The position numbers and the translations under genes are program-made. This document shows positions 34,422-43,475 of a stretch of 50,775 nt of DNA, one piece after another. The stretch spans positions 1-50,775 of the forward strand of contig DXIF01000263.1 of NCBI GenBank assembly GCA_019113025.1, read 5' to 3'. Position 1 is the first letter of the stretch. Every line of letters begins with the position of its first letter. The notes under the pieces were generated by a model. That model saw nothing but the letters and a program-made list of their open reading frames with translations, did no database searches and was not told where the DNA came from. The DNA comes from Candidatus Anaerobiospirillum stercoravium (GTDB lineage Bacteria; Pseudomonadota; Gammaproteobacteria; Enterobacterales; Succinivibrionaceae).

Positions 34422-35207
34422 CATGTGTTCTTTACCGGCACCTAACACTTTCCAATTTTGACTTTTGGCGCAAAAAGTGTGAGCATATCGACAAATCTTG
34501 CGCGGACGCTAGATATGCGCCTAAGGACAATAAAGCCGATAAATATCGGTGGGCACGTGCACGCGGGCCGTACTTTACCGTCACCTGAGGGCAAGTTGTC
34601 ACCGCGGAGGTCGCAGGGGGTTCCACTTGCACTTTCTTGCGCTCGGGCGCGGGGGCGCGCTAATTTTCTGTGTAAACGTTTACTCTAAGTTGCCAGCTTT
34701 GCAGCAAATTTTTGCAAAAGTCTGCAAAAAATTAACCAATCTTGCAAGGTAGATGGATGCAGCTCACTAGGGACAGGAAATGTGTGAAGCCTCCATGTGC
34801 TTACGCATATGAATTCCTCCCGTCTTAATAAGGAGGGTCCTGAACACGGTCGTAGCCTACCTCAGAAACGATCTTCGCGGCGCAGTGTTGGGGGGCCTTG
34901 GTTCTAACACTGCTTATTGCTGCTGCCTCGGTCTTACCACTGAGGCCCATAGTAAGCGGTCGCGGACGGGACGCCGCCTTTGGGACTGCCTTGGTTCAGG
35001 TCAATGGAGCGGGCGCTTGATCGATAGCTGTGCTGTTCGCGGTGCTGCTCTCTGTGTTGGGGGCAGGGCCGGTTGGTGCCCCAGTCGCGGTGCTCGGACT
35101 CTTGTCTGGCGCAAGCTGCAGGGACTGCTGTTCTTTTGCCGCAGCGCCGCGCCGCCGTAGGTGAACTCGGGTCGGGCTTTGGACTCTGGTCTATTGCGTT
35201 GGGGGCG
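34422..35207. other. Long spacer without a credible gene
   Basis: Nearly 800 bp between the candidate small RNA and the GH13-3 terminator. It holds the LacI-type operator, a TTGCAA/TGCAAAA-rich AT island (about 34700-34745), and a CCTCC...GGAGG hairpin (34816-34836). Open frames exist on both strands, but their translations are low-complexity and lack ribosome-binding sites. I see no gene here. Confidence 0.5.
34672..34683. promoter_or_regulatory. LacI/GalR-type operator
   Basis: GTAAACGTTTAC is a perfect 12-bp palindrome with the central CG and AAACGTTT core typical of LacI/GalR-family operators. It lies in the 1.4-kb spacer 33920-35324. No LacI-family gene is in the window. Confidence 0.55.
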
Positions 35208-35208
35208 G

Positions 35209-35238
35209 GCAAAAGAAAAGCAGGCCCAGGCCTGCTTT
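35209..35238 (-). terminator. Intrinsic terminator of GH13 gene 3
   Basis: AAAGCAGGCC (35217-35226) and GGCCTGCTTT (35229-35238) form a near-perfect long stem. On the minus strand TTCTTTTGC follows. It lies about 90 bp after the GH13-3 stop. Confidence 0.8.
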
Positions 35239-35324
35239 GGATTAAATGCTCTTGTGAGCTGGAGCAAGAGTGGTGTGACTTGCTCCGAGGTGTGTTATTG
35301 TTGGGTATTGGGGGACTGCTTTGA

Positions 35325-37004
35325 TTAGAGCAGGATAATGGCCGAGCTGCCTTCTGCGACCTTGACCTTGCAGCAGTCAGTGCACAGCTTGACGTCGCCT
35401 GATGACAACAGCAGGGACGATTCCTTGTTGATGTCGAAGGTGACTGGGGCGGCACCAAAGTTGGCGATGACCATGATGGTCTGGTCGTGGCCTTGGCGTA
35501 AGTAGGCTAAGGTATGCTCGTTTGGATTCTCTAGGGCAATGAAGTTGCCGTAGGTAAAGGTCTTGATGTACTTAGGATCCTTGCGTAAGGCAATGACCTG
35601 CTTGTAGTAGTTGAGTACCGAGTCTGGGTCGGCCTGCTCGGTCTTGACGTTGACGGTCTTGTAGTCTTGGTTGACCTTCATCCAAGGCTGGGCGCTGGAG
35701 AAGCCTGCGTGCTCAGAGTCATCCCACGACATTGGGACACGGCCGTGGTCACGGGCTTGATCATTTAAGATCTGGATGGCGACGGCATCAGATAAGCCGT
35801 GGCGCATGCAGTTCTCGTATTGATCCTTGGACTGGCAGTCATCTAACTCGTCGATGTGCTCGAACTTGGTGTTGAGCATGCCCAGCTCTTGGCCTTGGAA
35901 GACAAATGGAATGCCCTTTAAGGTCAGGTTAACGGTGCCTAAAGCCTTGGCGCCGCGGGCGTTGTGCCACATTAATGGCAGATAGGTCGAGACGCCACGT
36001 GGCTCATCGTGGTTTTCGATGACTGGGGCTAAGAAGCCGGTGGTGCCGGCCGTCTCTTGGGCGGCGAAGGTAACCGCGCGGTACTGCTTAACCGACAGCT
36101 TCTCAAAGCCGTAGAAGCAGTAGTGCTTGGTTAAGGCTTCACGTGCCGAGAAGTCGAAGATCGAGCTGAAGACGCCCTCATCGCCGATGAAGTCCTTGAC
36201 GTTATCCTTGGAGATGCCAAATACCTCGCCGACCGAGAACTTGTCGTGTGGGGTGAAGGTGTTGGCATTCATCTCACGTAAAAAGTTCAAGGCGACATCA
36301 ACGTGCTGGGAGTTCATGACGCCGCACGAGCACAGGCCGTCACCTACGTCGTCAGCTGGGTACATTGGGAAGGTTGGATCCTTACCAATCGACATGATGG
36401 CGTCGACGCGGAAACCGGCAATGCCCATGTCGACTAACCACCAGTTCATCATGTCGTAGATCTTCTGGCGCAGCTTAGGGTTGAACCAGTTGAGATCAGG
36501 CTGCTTCTTGTGGAACCAGTGGCAGTAGTACAGATTGTCTTGGCCGGGAACCTTATCCCAAACCGAGCCGCCAAAGCAGGCACGTAAGTTATTAGGCTCC
36601 TTGCCGTCCTTACCCTCGCGGAAGATGAAGTAAGAAGCTTCCTCGCTGTTAGGATCGGCGCAAGCCTTCTTAAACCACTCATGCTCGTCAGAGCAGTGGT
36701 TGACGACTAAGTCCATGATGATGCCGATGCCGTACTTGTCAGCCTCAGCCTTGAGCTTCTTGAAGTCTTCCATGCTGCCGAAGATCGGATCGATATCTTG
36801 GTAGTCAGCGATATCGTAGCCTTGGTCAGCAAATGGCGACTTGTAGATCGGGGAGATCCATAACAGATCGATGCCTAAATCGTGCAGGTAAGGGATCTTC
36901 TCGATAATGCCAGGTAAATCACCAAAGCCGTCACCGTTGGTGTCCTTAAACGACTTTGGATAGATTTGATAAGCAACTTTGCCGTGCCACCACTTAGTCT
37001 GCAT
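35325..37004 (-). CDS. GH13 alpha-glucosidase, paralogue 3
   Basis: The 559-residue third paralogue: MQTKWWHGKVAYQIYPKSF, calcium loop DTNGDGFGDL, QPDLNW, nucleophile Asp201 in GFRVDAIM, acid/base Glu260 in SVGEVFG, and Asp in ENHDEPR near 333. It differs from the other two in loops near the active site (RACFGGSVWDKVPGQDN; GDGLCSCGVMN with extra Cys). ATG 37004 is preferred over the in-frame GTG at 37013 because AGGAG lies eight bases before it. It is nearest to the AraC regulator gene, which reads in the same direction, with several inverted repeats between them. It probably acts with paralogues 1 and 2 on related alpha-glucosides. Confidence 0.93.
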   Translation of the reverse strand: MQTKWWHGKVAYQIYPKSFKDTNGDGFGDLPGIIEKIPYLHDLGIDLLWISPIYKSPFADQGYDIADYQDIDPIFGSMEDFKKLKAEADKYGIGIIMDLVVNHCSDEHEWFKKACADPNSEEASYFIFREGKDGKEPNNLRACFGGSVWDKVPGQDNLYYCHWFHKKQPDLNWFNPKLRQKIYDMMNWWLVDMGIAGFRVDAIMSIGKDPTFPMYPADDVGDGLCSCGVMNSQHVDVALNFLREMNANTFTPHDKFSVGEVFGISKDNVKDFIGDEGVFSSIFDFSAREALTKHYCFYGFEKLSVKQYRAVTFAAQETAGTTGFLAPVIENHDEPRGVSTYLPLMWHNARGAKALGTVNLTLKGIPFVFQGQELGMLNTKFEHIDELDDCQSKDQYENCMRHGLSDAVAIQILNDQARDHGRVPMSWDDSEHAGFSSAQPWMKVNQDYKTVNVKTEQADPDSVLNYYKQVIALRKDPKYIKTFTYGNFIALENPNEHTLAYLRQGHDQTIMVIANFGAAPVTFDINKESSLLLSSGDVKLCTDCCKVKVAEGSSAIILL

Positions 37005-37309
37005 GGTAATCACTCCTAGTTTGGGCCTGCGTCGCGCCGACAGGTGCTCGCTTGAGCAAGCGGCGCCTTAGCAGCGCCATGCGGCGCCGGTGCTGGCAGG
37101 TCCAAGAAAACGGACTTAGTTTGTTAGGAATTGGGCGCGGGCGCTTAGTGATAAGGACGCAAGGTTACGCTTTTGTCCCGTTCAGTTTTGAGCACGCCGC
37201 TTGAGAAATCGGGGTAACCTTAAGCAAGCAAGCCAGAGCCAAACTCCGCTTAGCATCTGCCTGAACCTAAGAGAGGTTGGTATAGCCTGCTTGGGTTACG
37301 AGGTGTGTT

Positions 37310-37348
37310 CTCATTGAAACTTGGTAATGGGTGGTTAGTTTCAATGAG
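37310..37348. promoter_or_regulatory. Operator-like 12-bp inverted repeat upstream of GH13-3
   Basis: CTCATTGAAACT (37310-37321) and AGTTTCAATGAG (37337-37348) are perfect inverted repeats with a 15-bp centre; with one inserted G the arms extend to 15 bp. About 300 bp before the GH13-3 start. Confidence 0.55.
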
Positions 37349-37447
37349 GAACTGCATTCAGTGGCTCAAAGTATAGGGGGCGCGGCGCGCTCAATGTTAC
37401 GCACTATTAGCCAAAAATTACACTGAATTAACATTTGCCCGACCCAG

Positions 37448-37509
37448 AACGGCCCGCCGCCCGCAAAAAGTGATAGTACTCACAAAATTTGCAGGCCCGG
37501 CGGGCCGTT
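37448..37509. other. Large GC-rich cruciform-type inverted repeat
   Basis: AACGGCCCGCCG (37448-37459) and CGGCGGGCCGTT (37498-37509) pair perfectly and enclose a smaller repeat (GCAAA...GTGA / TCAC...TTTGC). It lies between the AraC and GH13-3 genes. No U-run follows on either strand, so it is not a classical terminator. Confidence 0.6.
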
Positions 37510-37511
37510 GG

Positions 37512-37554
37512 TGAAGCGTTTCATAGACGGGGCTGTGGCCCCGCGCGCCACAGC
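37512..37554. promoter_or_regulatory. TGAAACGC-type site and adjacent hairpin after the AraC gene
   Basis: TGAAGCGTTTCA (37512-37523) is a near-palindrome. Its half TGAAACGC also occurs twice upstream of the AraC gene (40000-40007, 40045-40052). Directly beside it is a perfect hairpin, GCTGTGGC (37532-37539) / GCCACAGC (37547-37554), which may end the AraC transcript. Confidence 0.4.
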
Positions 37555-37613
37555 GGTGTGCCCTGAGGTGCAGTGCGTGGCAAGTGGAGTGAGAGCTGAG
37601 TTAGGTTGCAGCC

Positions 37614-39866
37614 TTAGCTCTCTTTTTTGCCACTCTTGCCGCGCCCGGCGCTAAAACCGCGTTTGGGGCTCTTGCGCTGGTTGAGCAGCTGCTCGATTGA
37701 GGCTTGGAATGGGCGCTCGGTATTCTCTGTTTTATGGTGCACAATCGGGCCGTTATCGGGTCTGACCCCATCGTAAGGATCTAGCACTTGCTCAATGGGA
37801 CGGCTGACATCTTTGAGGTTAGGCTCGATATCATCAAACCAGTCGTCAGACCACGCGCCATTAGCACCGGTCAGATGCTCTAAGGCATTAAGGCGCGTTG
37901 GCTCTGGGTGCACGTATTTAGGGCGCACCTCACGGGCATCGACTATGCCGTGCTCATCGGCAAGCTGTGCCACCTCCGGGGCCACGCCTTGTTGCTCTAA
38001 GCGCTGCTGGATGGTCAGCAGGGGTTTGTTGCCCCGCGCCGGTGCCTTGCTTGCTGCAGTCGCGCGTTGGGGGGCTGGATGCAGTTGATGTGGCTGCGCC
38101 GCCGTTTTTTGGGGGCTCTCTTGTTTTGCTTGTTCTGAGTGCGGACGCGGAGCTGATGTGTCGCGGGAGCGTTGGGGCGACAGTTCATCCGGCATGGTTT
38201 TAGACAGCGTGTCTGCATCATCATCATCTTGGGGGGCGGCCGCTAGATCCGCGTCAGAGTCCACGTCGGACTTTGCTTCATCTGCCTCGGCTTCAGCCAC
38301 ATCCTCAGCTTCGGCTTCAGCCTTAGCCTCATCCTCAAGGTCAAACGGTTCCCACGAAACGCAGTTAGGATAAGGTTTGCGCTCGGAGTTTAAGCCCTGC
38401 TCTAAGTCAAAATCGCAGCGCTCATCGAGCTCTAAGTCGAGGTCGGGTTCGTACTCCTCCTCGTAGAACTCCTGCACTAAAGGCTGCGGGTAGCCAGCGC
38501 CGTTGCGCTCGAGGTCATGACTTTGCGCGTAGTTATAGGCGGCGCTATAGCGCTTGAGGGTCGCCTCAGGACTCTCGTTGCCGAGAATTTGCAAGAGCGG
38601 GTCGTTACTTTGCTCTGTGCTAGATTTCGTGCGGGTCCCAGCTGCAGCAGTGACCGGGGCCGCGGTGCTGGTGGCGTGTACTTGAGCTGGGACTGGGTTT
38701 TGATCTTGCTGGTCGGCAGCGGCATCAAGATAGCTTTGCGCCAACTCGCGGACGCTCTGGCCGCGGGCTAGGGTGTGGTCAAGATCGGTCGGACTTAAGG
38801 TAGGTCCTAGCTCTTGGGTCGCTTCCTTGCCACTTTCTTGGCCACGCATTAAATGGTTCTTGCGGTACTGCATCGGGGTGATGCCGAACTTCTTCTTGAA
38901 GCTCTTGAAGAAATAGCCCGCGTTTTCAAAGCCATGGTCGTAGGAAATGTCGGAGATGGCACGGGAGCTAAGCTCAATTTCCTTGGCCGCGCGGCGTAGG
39001 CGCAAGTCATTTAAGTATTCAGTAAAGGACATGCCGGTGGCATGCTTAAAGTAGCGGCAAAAGTACTGGTCGGAAAAGCCCACTCGCATCGAGGCGTCCT
39101 TGACCGTCATGGGGCCTGCATAGTGCGAGTCGATGTAGTTGAGCAAGTCCTTGAGCTTGTCTTGCTTGGTACGATTGGCGCTGGAGTGCACGTCCTTGCG
39201 CGTGAGCAAGCCATACTCGTGGTATAAAGCCAAGATTTCTAAGAGCTTGGCCTTGATAATGAGGCGCATCGAGGCATTGTTGGTGGTGCCATAGCGTACG
39301 CAATAGCGATAGAGTTTGTCGATGCGGTTAAAGGCCGGATGCTCGGGGGTGATAATCGGGGGCAGCGGGATGTTGCTGGAGAGTAAGGCGTCGAAGATCT
39401 CCGATTGGAGCTCATCGTAGCATTGCAGCATCAGCATCTTGGGATCAAAGACGATGGCACTTTCCTCGCAGTGAGGGGGGAGGATAAAAGTGTGCATTAC
39501 ATTGCCCGGCAGGAACAAAAAGGCATCACCGTCGATCTCGGCTTCATTCATATCGACCGAGACCTGAAACCGGCCCTGGGAGAAGCGCACTAACTCAGCT
39601 TCGCGGTGCCAGTGCAGCGAGACGCGCGTAGTGTAGTTTTGCGGCTCCCAGACGTAGGCGGCAAAGGGGAATACCGAAGTGCCGTGCTGGGTATTCTCAA
39701 AGAGCTCCTTTTTGAGGTTTTGGTGCGTAACGCGCCCCACCGCTAAGTTTTGTTGCGCCTTGGAGCTCTGTTGTAACTGTTCAATTTGGGGAGACGGAGC
39801 GGCCGCGCGCGCGTGCAGCGCGGCGCGTGAGCTCTGCTGAGGGGCAGCTGAGTCTAAATGGGCCAT
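37614..39866 (-). CDS. AraC-family regulator with a 400-residue disordered C-terminal tail
   Basis: The 750-residue protein starts with a Gln/Ala-rich segment, then a cupin-like sugar-sensing domain (about 60-145; RVSLHWHREAELVRF, FLFLPGNVMHTF). The AraC double helix-turn-helix (about 237-337) has VKDASMRVGFSDQYFCRYFK and ISDISYDHGFENAGYFFKSFKKKFGITPMQYR. AraC proteins normally end about here. This one continues for about 400 low-complexity residues: an acidic Glu/Asp/Ala stretch, a Pro/Gln stretch, a more ordered-looking segment (LLTIQQRLEQQGVAPEVAQL) and a basic end. ATG 39866 is chosen over the GTG at 39950, giving MAHLD. By position it probably controls the glucosidase/transporter genes; direct targets are not shown. 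Confidence 0.88.
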   Translation of the reverse strand: MAHLDSAAPQQSSRAALHARAAAPSPQIEQLQQSSKAQQNLAVGRVTHQNLKKELFENTQHGTSVFPFAAYVWEPQNYTTRVSLHWHREAELVRFSQGRFQVSVDMNEAEIDGDAFLFLPGNVMHTFILPPHCEESAIVFDPKMLMLQCYDELQSEIFDALLSSNIPLPPIITPEHPAFNRIDKLYRYCVRYGTTNNASMRLIIKAKLLEILALYHEYGLLTRKDVHSSANRTKQDKLKDLLNYIDSHYAGPMTVKDASMRVGFSDQYFCRYFKHATGMSFTEYLNDLRLRRAAKEIELSSRAISDISYDHGFENAGYFFKSFKKKFGITPMQYRKNHLMRGQESGKEATQELGPTLSPTDLDHTLARGQSVRELAQSYLDAAADQQDQNPVPAQVHATSTAAPVTAAAGTRTKSSTEQSNDPLLQILGNESPEATLKRYSAAYNYAQSHDLERNGAGYPQPLVQEFYEEEYEPDLDLELDERCDFDLEQGLNSERKPYPNCVSWEPFDLEDEAKAEAEAEDVAEAEADEAKSDVDSDADLAAAPQDDDDADTLSKTMPDELSPQRSRDTSAPRPHSEQAKQESPQKTAAQPHQLHPAPQRATAASKAPARGNKPLLTIQQRLEQQGVAPEVAQLADEHGIVDAREVRPKYVHPEPTRLNALEHLTGANGAWSDDWFDDIEPNLKDVSRPIEQVLDPYDGVRPDNGPIVHHKTENTERPFQASIEQLLNQRKSPKRGFSAGRGKSGKKES

Positions 39867-40190
39867 GGCGACACCTAACACACCTACAAAGTACTGACTG
39901 AATGCATGATGACGCGCGGTGCGGCAGTCTTCAGGCACGACTGCGCGCACTTGCCCGCACCATTAGCCCTTAGTGTACAGTTTTAACCATGCCTTGGCAT
40001 GAAACGCGCTCACGTTTGTGAGTTTCGCCACAGCAAAAGCGGCGTGAAACGCTAGTTTAAGCCGACTAGATCCGCTGCCCCCAAATTAAGGCTTAAGCTC
40101 CCGACTACACTATTTTGACCTTATAGGCCCCAGTAGGCGGCTCGGGTGCTCAAGCTGCGAGGTGCAGGATCATATAGAGGTGGGGCTAGG
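39867..40190. promoter_or_regulatory. AraC-gene upstream region with TGAAACGC repeats
   Basis: Two direct copies of TGAAACGC (40000-40007 and 40045-40052) flank a hairpin, CTCAC-GTTT-GTGAG (about 40008-40021). A TACACT hexamer on the minus strand (complement near 39972-39977) could be the -10 of the AraC gene. The arrangement would fit autoregulation, but this is inference. Confidence 0.35.
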
Positions 40191-41072
40191 TTAGTAGCAC
40201 TGCATATCGCCGCGCACTTGGTCAAAGGCGCGGGCCTTGAGGGCAGAGCTCTTTAGGACAAAGTACAGGGCACCGGCGTCGCCATAGAGGGTGAGCCATT
40301 GCCGCTTAACTGGGTCAAAGAATGAGCTCAGGGCTAAGAGCAGGGTGTCCTCGGCATTTTGTACGGTATCTTGGATGAAGTGGCCATAACCTAAGAGCTG
40401 GGTGCGCTCGGCGTACTCGTCGGCGAAAATGTCGATGCCATCTTGCTGCAGGAGCTCATTGGCGAGCTCGTCGATGCGCTCGTAGATTTCCTCCATGATG
40501 GCAGAGGTTAAGCCCCATGGGGTCAGTTGTTGGTCCGCCTGGTAGTTTAGGGCCCAATACGGAAAGGACCAAGCCGCTTGCGCGCACAGGCTCAGGCGGG
40601 GCAACGCCAGCGCCTGTGCGCTCACATCGATTCCCGCAACCTCAGGGCGAGGGTGGTCTACTAACTGGGTAGGGTGCTCAAAGTAGCGCACCACAAAGCA
40701 GTGCTCGGGATGATCGAAATTAAAGCTCTCACCGGGGCTAAAGAAGGCCAAAATACCATGATCCGGTAGCTCATGGCGCTCATCTAAGGGCGCGATCTCG
40801 CTTAAATCCAGCTGCAGGCAAAACACCAAGGGCACTTCTTGGCTCTCTGTGCTGTGATCTAAGGTAAATGGGCGGCGCGGCCACTCAAAGTCGGGGGGTA
40901 GCAGGGGGGTGCCGCCAAAAAAGGAGTGTTCGGACAAAGGCTTGCCGGTTTGAGCAGTCACAGCAGTCGCGGCAGTATCTTCTTGGTCTGGGAGCACTGG
41001 GGCGAGGGTAATACAGGAGCGCGCGTGCTGGGCCAAGAGATTGGTACAGCGCAAGGGGGCGAGCAAGGACAT
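40191..41072 (-). CDS. DUF1963 (YwqG-like) protein
   Basis: A soluble 293-residue protein with DUF1963 signatures: SFFGGTPLLPPDFEWPR, LVFCLQLDLSEIAPLD, GILAFFSPGE, QLLGYGHFIQ, and the C-terminal WLTLYGDAGALYFVL followed by FDQVRGDMQCY. The family is widespread and its biochemical role is unknown. A good ribosome-binding site (AAGGAGAG) precedes the ATG. It stands alone, about 320 bp upstream of the AraC gene on the same strand. I infer no function. Confidence 0.85.
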   Translation of the reverse strand: MSLLAPLRCTNLLAQHARSCITLAPVLPDQEDTAATAVTAQTGKPLSEHSFFGGTPLLPPDFEWPRRPFTLDHSTESQEVPLVFCLQLDLSEIAPLDERHELPDHGILAFFSPGESFNFDHPEHCFVVRYFEHPTQLVDHPRPEVAGIDVSAQALALPRLSLCAQAAWSFPYWALNYQADQQLTPWGLTSAIMEEIYERIDELANELLQQDGIDIFADEYAERTQLLGYGHFIQDTVQNAEDTLLLALSSFFDPVKRQWLTLYGDAGALYFVLKSSALKARAFDQVRGDMQCY

Positions 41073-41235
41073 GACATCTCTCCTTAAGGTAGGGTTTAGC
41101 CTCAGTATAGGGGAGAGCGGGCCCTGCCAGCGCTTGGGTTGCCCAAAGTGGAATCAGGCGCACATTGAGCTTTGAGGAGCCTTGAGTAGCATTGAGGACT
41201 TGAGCTGAGCCGTGCGCGGCGCCTCAGTTAAGACG

Positions 41236-41280
41236 CCTCAATTGAGGTTTTGAGGGAGCCGCGGCGTTGATTGCCGCGGC
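41236..41280. other. Palindrome and GC hairpin before the 710-residue ORF
   Basis: CCTCAATTGAGG (41236-41247) is a perfect palindrome. GCCGCGGC occurs at 41258-41265 and 41273-41280 and can form a hairpin. A TACAAT at 41300-41305 may be a -10 for the downstream gene. Confidence 0.4.
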
Positions 41281-41342
41281 GCGGTGCTTTCGCGCGGCAT
41301 ACAATATGCCTGATAGGCTGAATTTGGCACCGTTGGGAACCG

Positions 41343-43475
41343 GTGGCATTTAGTTCCTATTTCACGGCATCGCCCGCGTTAAATCACATGACAGAGGAGA
41401 TCTTCTCTTTGAATCAGCTTACTGCCTCGCAACTAAACCTTGCCCTGTGCCAGCTTATGGGCTTGGATCATTGGCAAGTCAATTCCGAGCGCGCAGAGAT
41501 TACCTGCGAGCTTAATCTTGAGCTGATGGAGAAGTATGGCGACTTTAAGTTCGTCACGGGGAGCATGTTGGAGCAAGCGTTACAGGGCGCTGACTTAACC
41601 CAGCTTGATTATCGCTATCCGACCGTCTTTGGCGCCAAGCTGCAATCAGCTGTGGTCAATCCGTTAGACCGCTTAGATAAGATCATCTTAAGTCCGGAGC
41701 TGGCACTGGCTTTAGAAAACAGTCCGCTGAGCAGCGGCATGGGTGGCATCAAGAGTGCGCTGTTATGGCCTGAGCTCTATGAGCGCTATCAGCAAAAGCT
41801 CAAGGAGCGCCGTCAAGCCGAGGCGGCTCAGGCTGAAGCCCAAAAGGCCCAGCAAGAGCAAGCTCAACAAGCACAAGAGGAAGAGCAAGCTTCAACCGAG
41901 GCTCCAGTACAGGCTGATGCTCCTGCTGAGGCCCAGCCTTCGGCTACAACTGAGCCCGCTGCTGAATCGGGCGCGGATGCTGCGAGCGCCCCGGCAGCCG
42001 ATGACAGTGCAGGCGCAGCTTCAGGTGTGGGCGCGGAGTCTGAGGACGCCTCTGAGAGCGCAGCGGCTGCGCCTAGCGATGTCGCTTGCGAAGACCCAAT
42101 TTTGCAAGAGATTAAGGATGAGCTGGCCGCCAAGCATCGCTATCAGGGGCGTAAGGTCAAGCTGCACTTTATTGCAGGCTGGGATGGCTCCGCCGCCTCG
42201 ATGCTGTGGGCCTACACTATCATTCGTAACCAAATGGGAATTGTGGATGATGGCTTAACCGACATGCTGCGTGACGTCATCGTCTATGAGTGGTTTGAGC
42301 GCCAAAGTCAGGAGCTTAAGGCCTCCTTAGCAGGTGACTTAGATACCCTCTATCAGAGCTTAGAGCTCTCGGATATCGTGTTCTTGCCCGATGGCAAGTC
42401 GGTTTTGTGGTATCGCTTAACTCAGCCGCTATTAGGTGAGGTCGAGGGCTTTGGTCTTGATATCGACCCACCGTACAAGCGCAACTACGCTATTGGCCTC
42501 AAGCATGTCTATATGGGCAAGCTCAGTGATCATCCGACGCTTAAGCTCTATCAGGCTATGCTGGCCCATGAGGGCTTAAAGAGCGTGGTTACAGGCGTGC
42601 ACTACACCCCTAACGACAACATCTCGCCGTTCTCCCTTGAGGAGACCTCGCAGCAGATGACCTTCATCAATGACGCTTACTTGATCTTCGACTTGCCACT
42701 TAAGACCTCAGCTAAGTCGCAGCTTAAGAGTCTTGAGGTCTTAGTGCGTTTGCCTGAGTCTGGGCAGCCTAATTTAGATGAGGTCACCGCGCGCTTAAAG
42801 CAGCTGCAAGAGCAAGATTTATCGGACTTTGACCAGCTCAATGCTGATATTGTCAGCACCATTGCTGAGCCGATCATTGCGATGAAGAATCAGCAGGAGC
42901 AAAAGCGCTGCGCCAAGGATCCTGAGTACGCAGGCTACACCTTCAAAGATCCGATGCACCGCAATGAGTTCACCTATAACCGCTTGATGCGCCAATATCC
43001 GCTCAACATCGAGCGCGTGGTCTTAAGTGACAATGAGCTCAAGTTCTTAATCCCAACCAGCCTCTTTGCCTTTACCGATAAGGAAGACGACAAGTTCCAA
43101 GAGCACAATGATACCTTAGGCTTGGTGCACGCCGATGCCATTGTGGTTACCTTAGTCCAGCAAGGCAGTGGCCTTGATTTCAGCAGCATTGACCTTGCCG
43201 ACTGCGTCCAAATCCCATTTGGCATGCACCAAAACCAAGACGCCAGCTCCTATGAGGACAACGCGCTGCGTGAGCTCTTGGTTGACCTGGGCAAGGAGCT
43301 CCCCGTAGATTGGATTGACTGGCTCAACGATGCCCGCGTGACGCTCAAAGAGCACAGCACCAAGGAAGCGGCCCCGAACCCACTTGCCGATCTGCGCAAG
43401 CGCGCTAATGACAAGGCCATGAAGACACGTGAGCGGCTGCGTCAGGCCCGCAAGAACAAGAAAAAGAAGAAGTAG
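41343..43475 (+). CDS. Large soluble protein of unknown family
   Basis: I do not recognise this 710-residue protein. Residues about 20-155 look globular (MGLDHWQVN, YRYPTVFGAKLQSAVVNPLDRLDKIILS). About 155-255 is an Ala/Gln/Glu then Ala/Ser/Asp low-complexity linker. A second, larger region (about 260-680) is well mixed in composition (KVKLHFIAGWDGSAASMLWAY, YNRLMRQYPLNIERVV, SGLDFSSIDLADCVQIPFG). The end is Lys/Arg-rich (KNKKKKK). No signal peptide or membrane segment. The GTG at 41343 follows GGGAA. An alternative ATG at 41388 lacks a ribosome-binding site, so the true start is uncertain. It is flanked by a palindrome and a stop-spanning 17-bp duplication and is probably monocistronic. Confidence 0.8.
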   Translation: MAFSSYFTASPALNHMTEEIFSLNQLTASQLNLALCQLMGLDHWQVNSERAEITCELNLELMEKYGDFKFVTGSMLEQALQGADLTQLDYRYPTVFGAKLQSAVVNPLDRLDKIILSPELALALENSPLSSGMGGIKSALLWPELYERYQQKLKERRQAEAAQAEAQKAQQEQAQQAQEEEQASTEAPVQADAPAEAQPSATTEPAAESGADAASAPAADDSAGAASGVGAESEDASESAAAAPSDVACEDPILQEIKDELAAKHRYQGRKVKLHFIAGWDGSAASMLWAYTIIRNQMGIVDDGLTDMLRDVIVYEWFERQSQELKASLAGDLDTLYQSLELSDIVFLPDGKSVLWYRLTQPLLGEVEGFGLDIDPPYKRNYAIGLKHVYMGKLSDHPTLKLYQAMLAHEGLKSVVTGVHYTPNDNISPFSLEETSQQMTFINDAYLIFDLPLKTSAKSQLKSLEVLVRLPESGQPNLDEVTARLKQLQEQDLSDFDQLNADIVSTIAEPIIAMKNQQEQKRCAKDPEYAGYTFKDPMHRNEFTYNRLMRQYPLNIERVVLSDNELKFLIPTSLFAFTDKEDDKFQEHNDTLGLVHADAIVVTLVQQGSGLDFSSIDLADCVQIPFGMHQNQDASSYEDNALRELLVDLGKELPVDWIDWLNDARVTLKEHSTKEAAPNPLADLRKRANDKAMKTRERLRQARKNKKKKK

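Noticed and set aside
34885-35160. Plus-strand 91-codon open frame
   Set aside because: No ribosome-binding site, odd Cys/Trp/Arg-rich composition, no recognisable motif.
34934-35458. Minus-strand 174-codon open frame in the GH13-3 downstream region
   Set aside because: It overlaps the end of the GH13-3 gene out of frame, has Ser/Pro/Arg-rich low-complexity translation and no ribosome-binding site.
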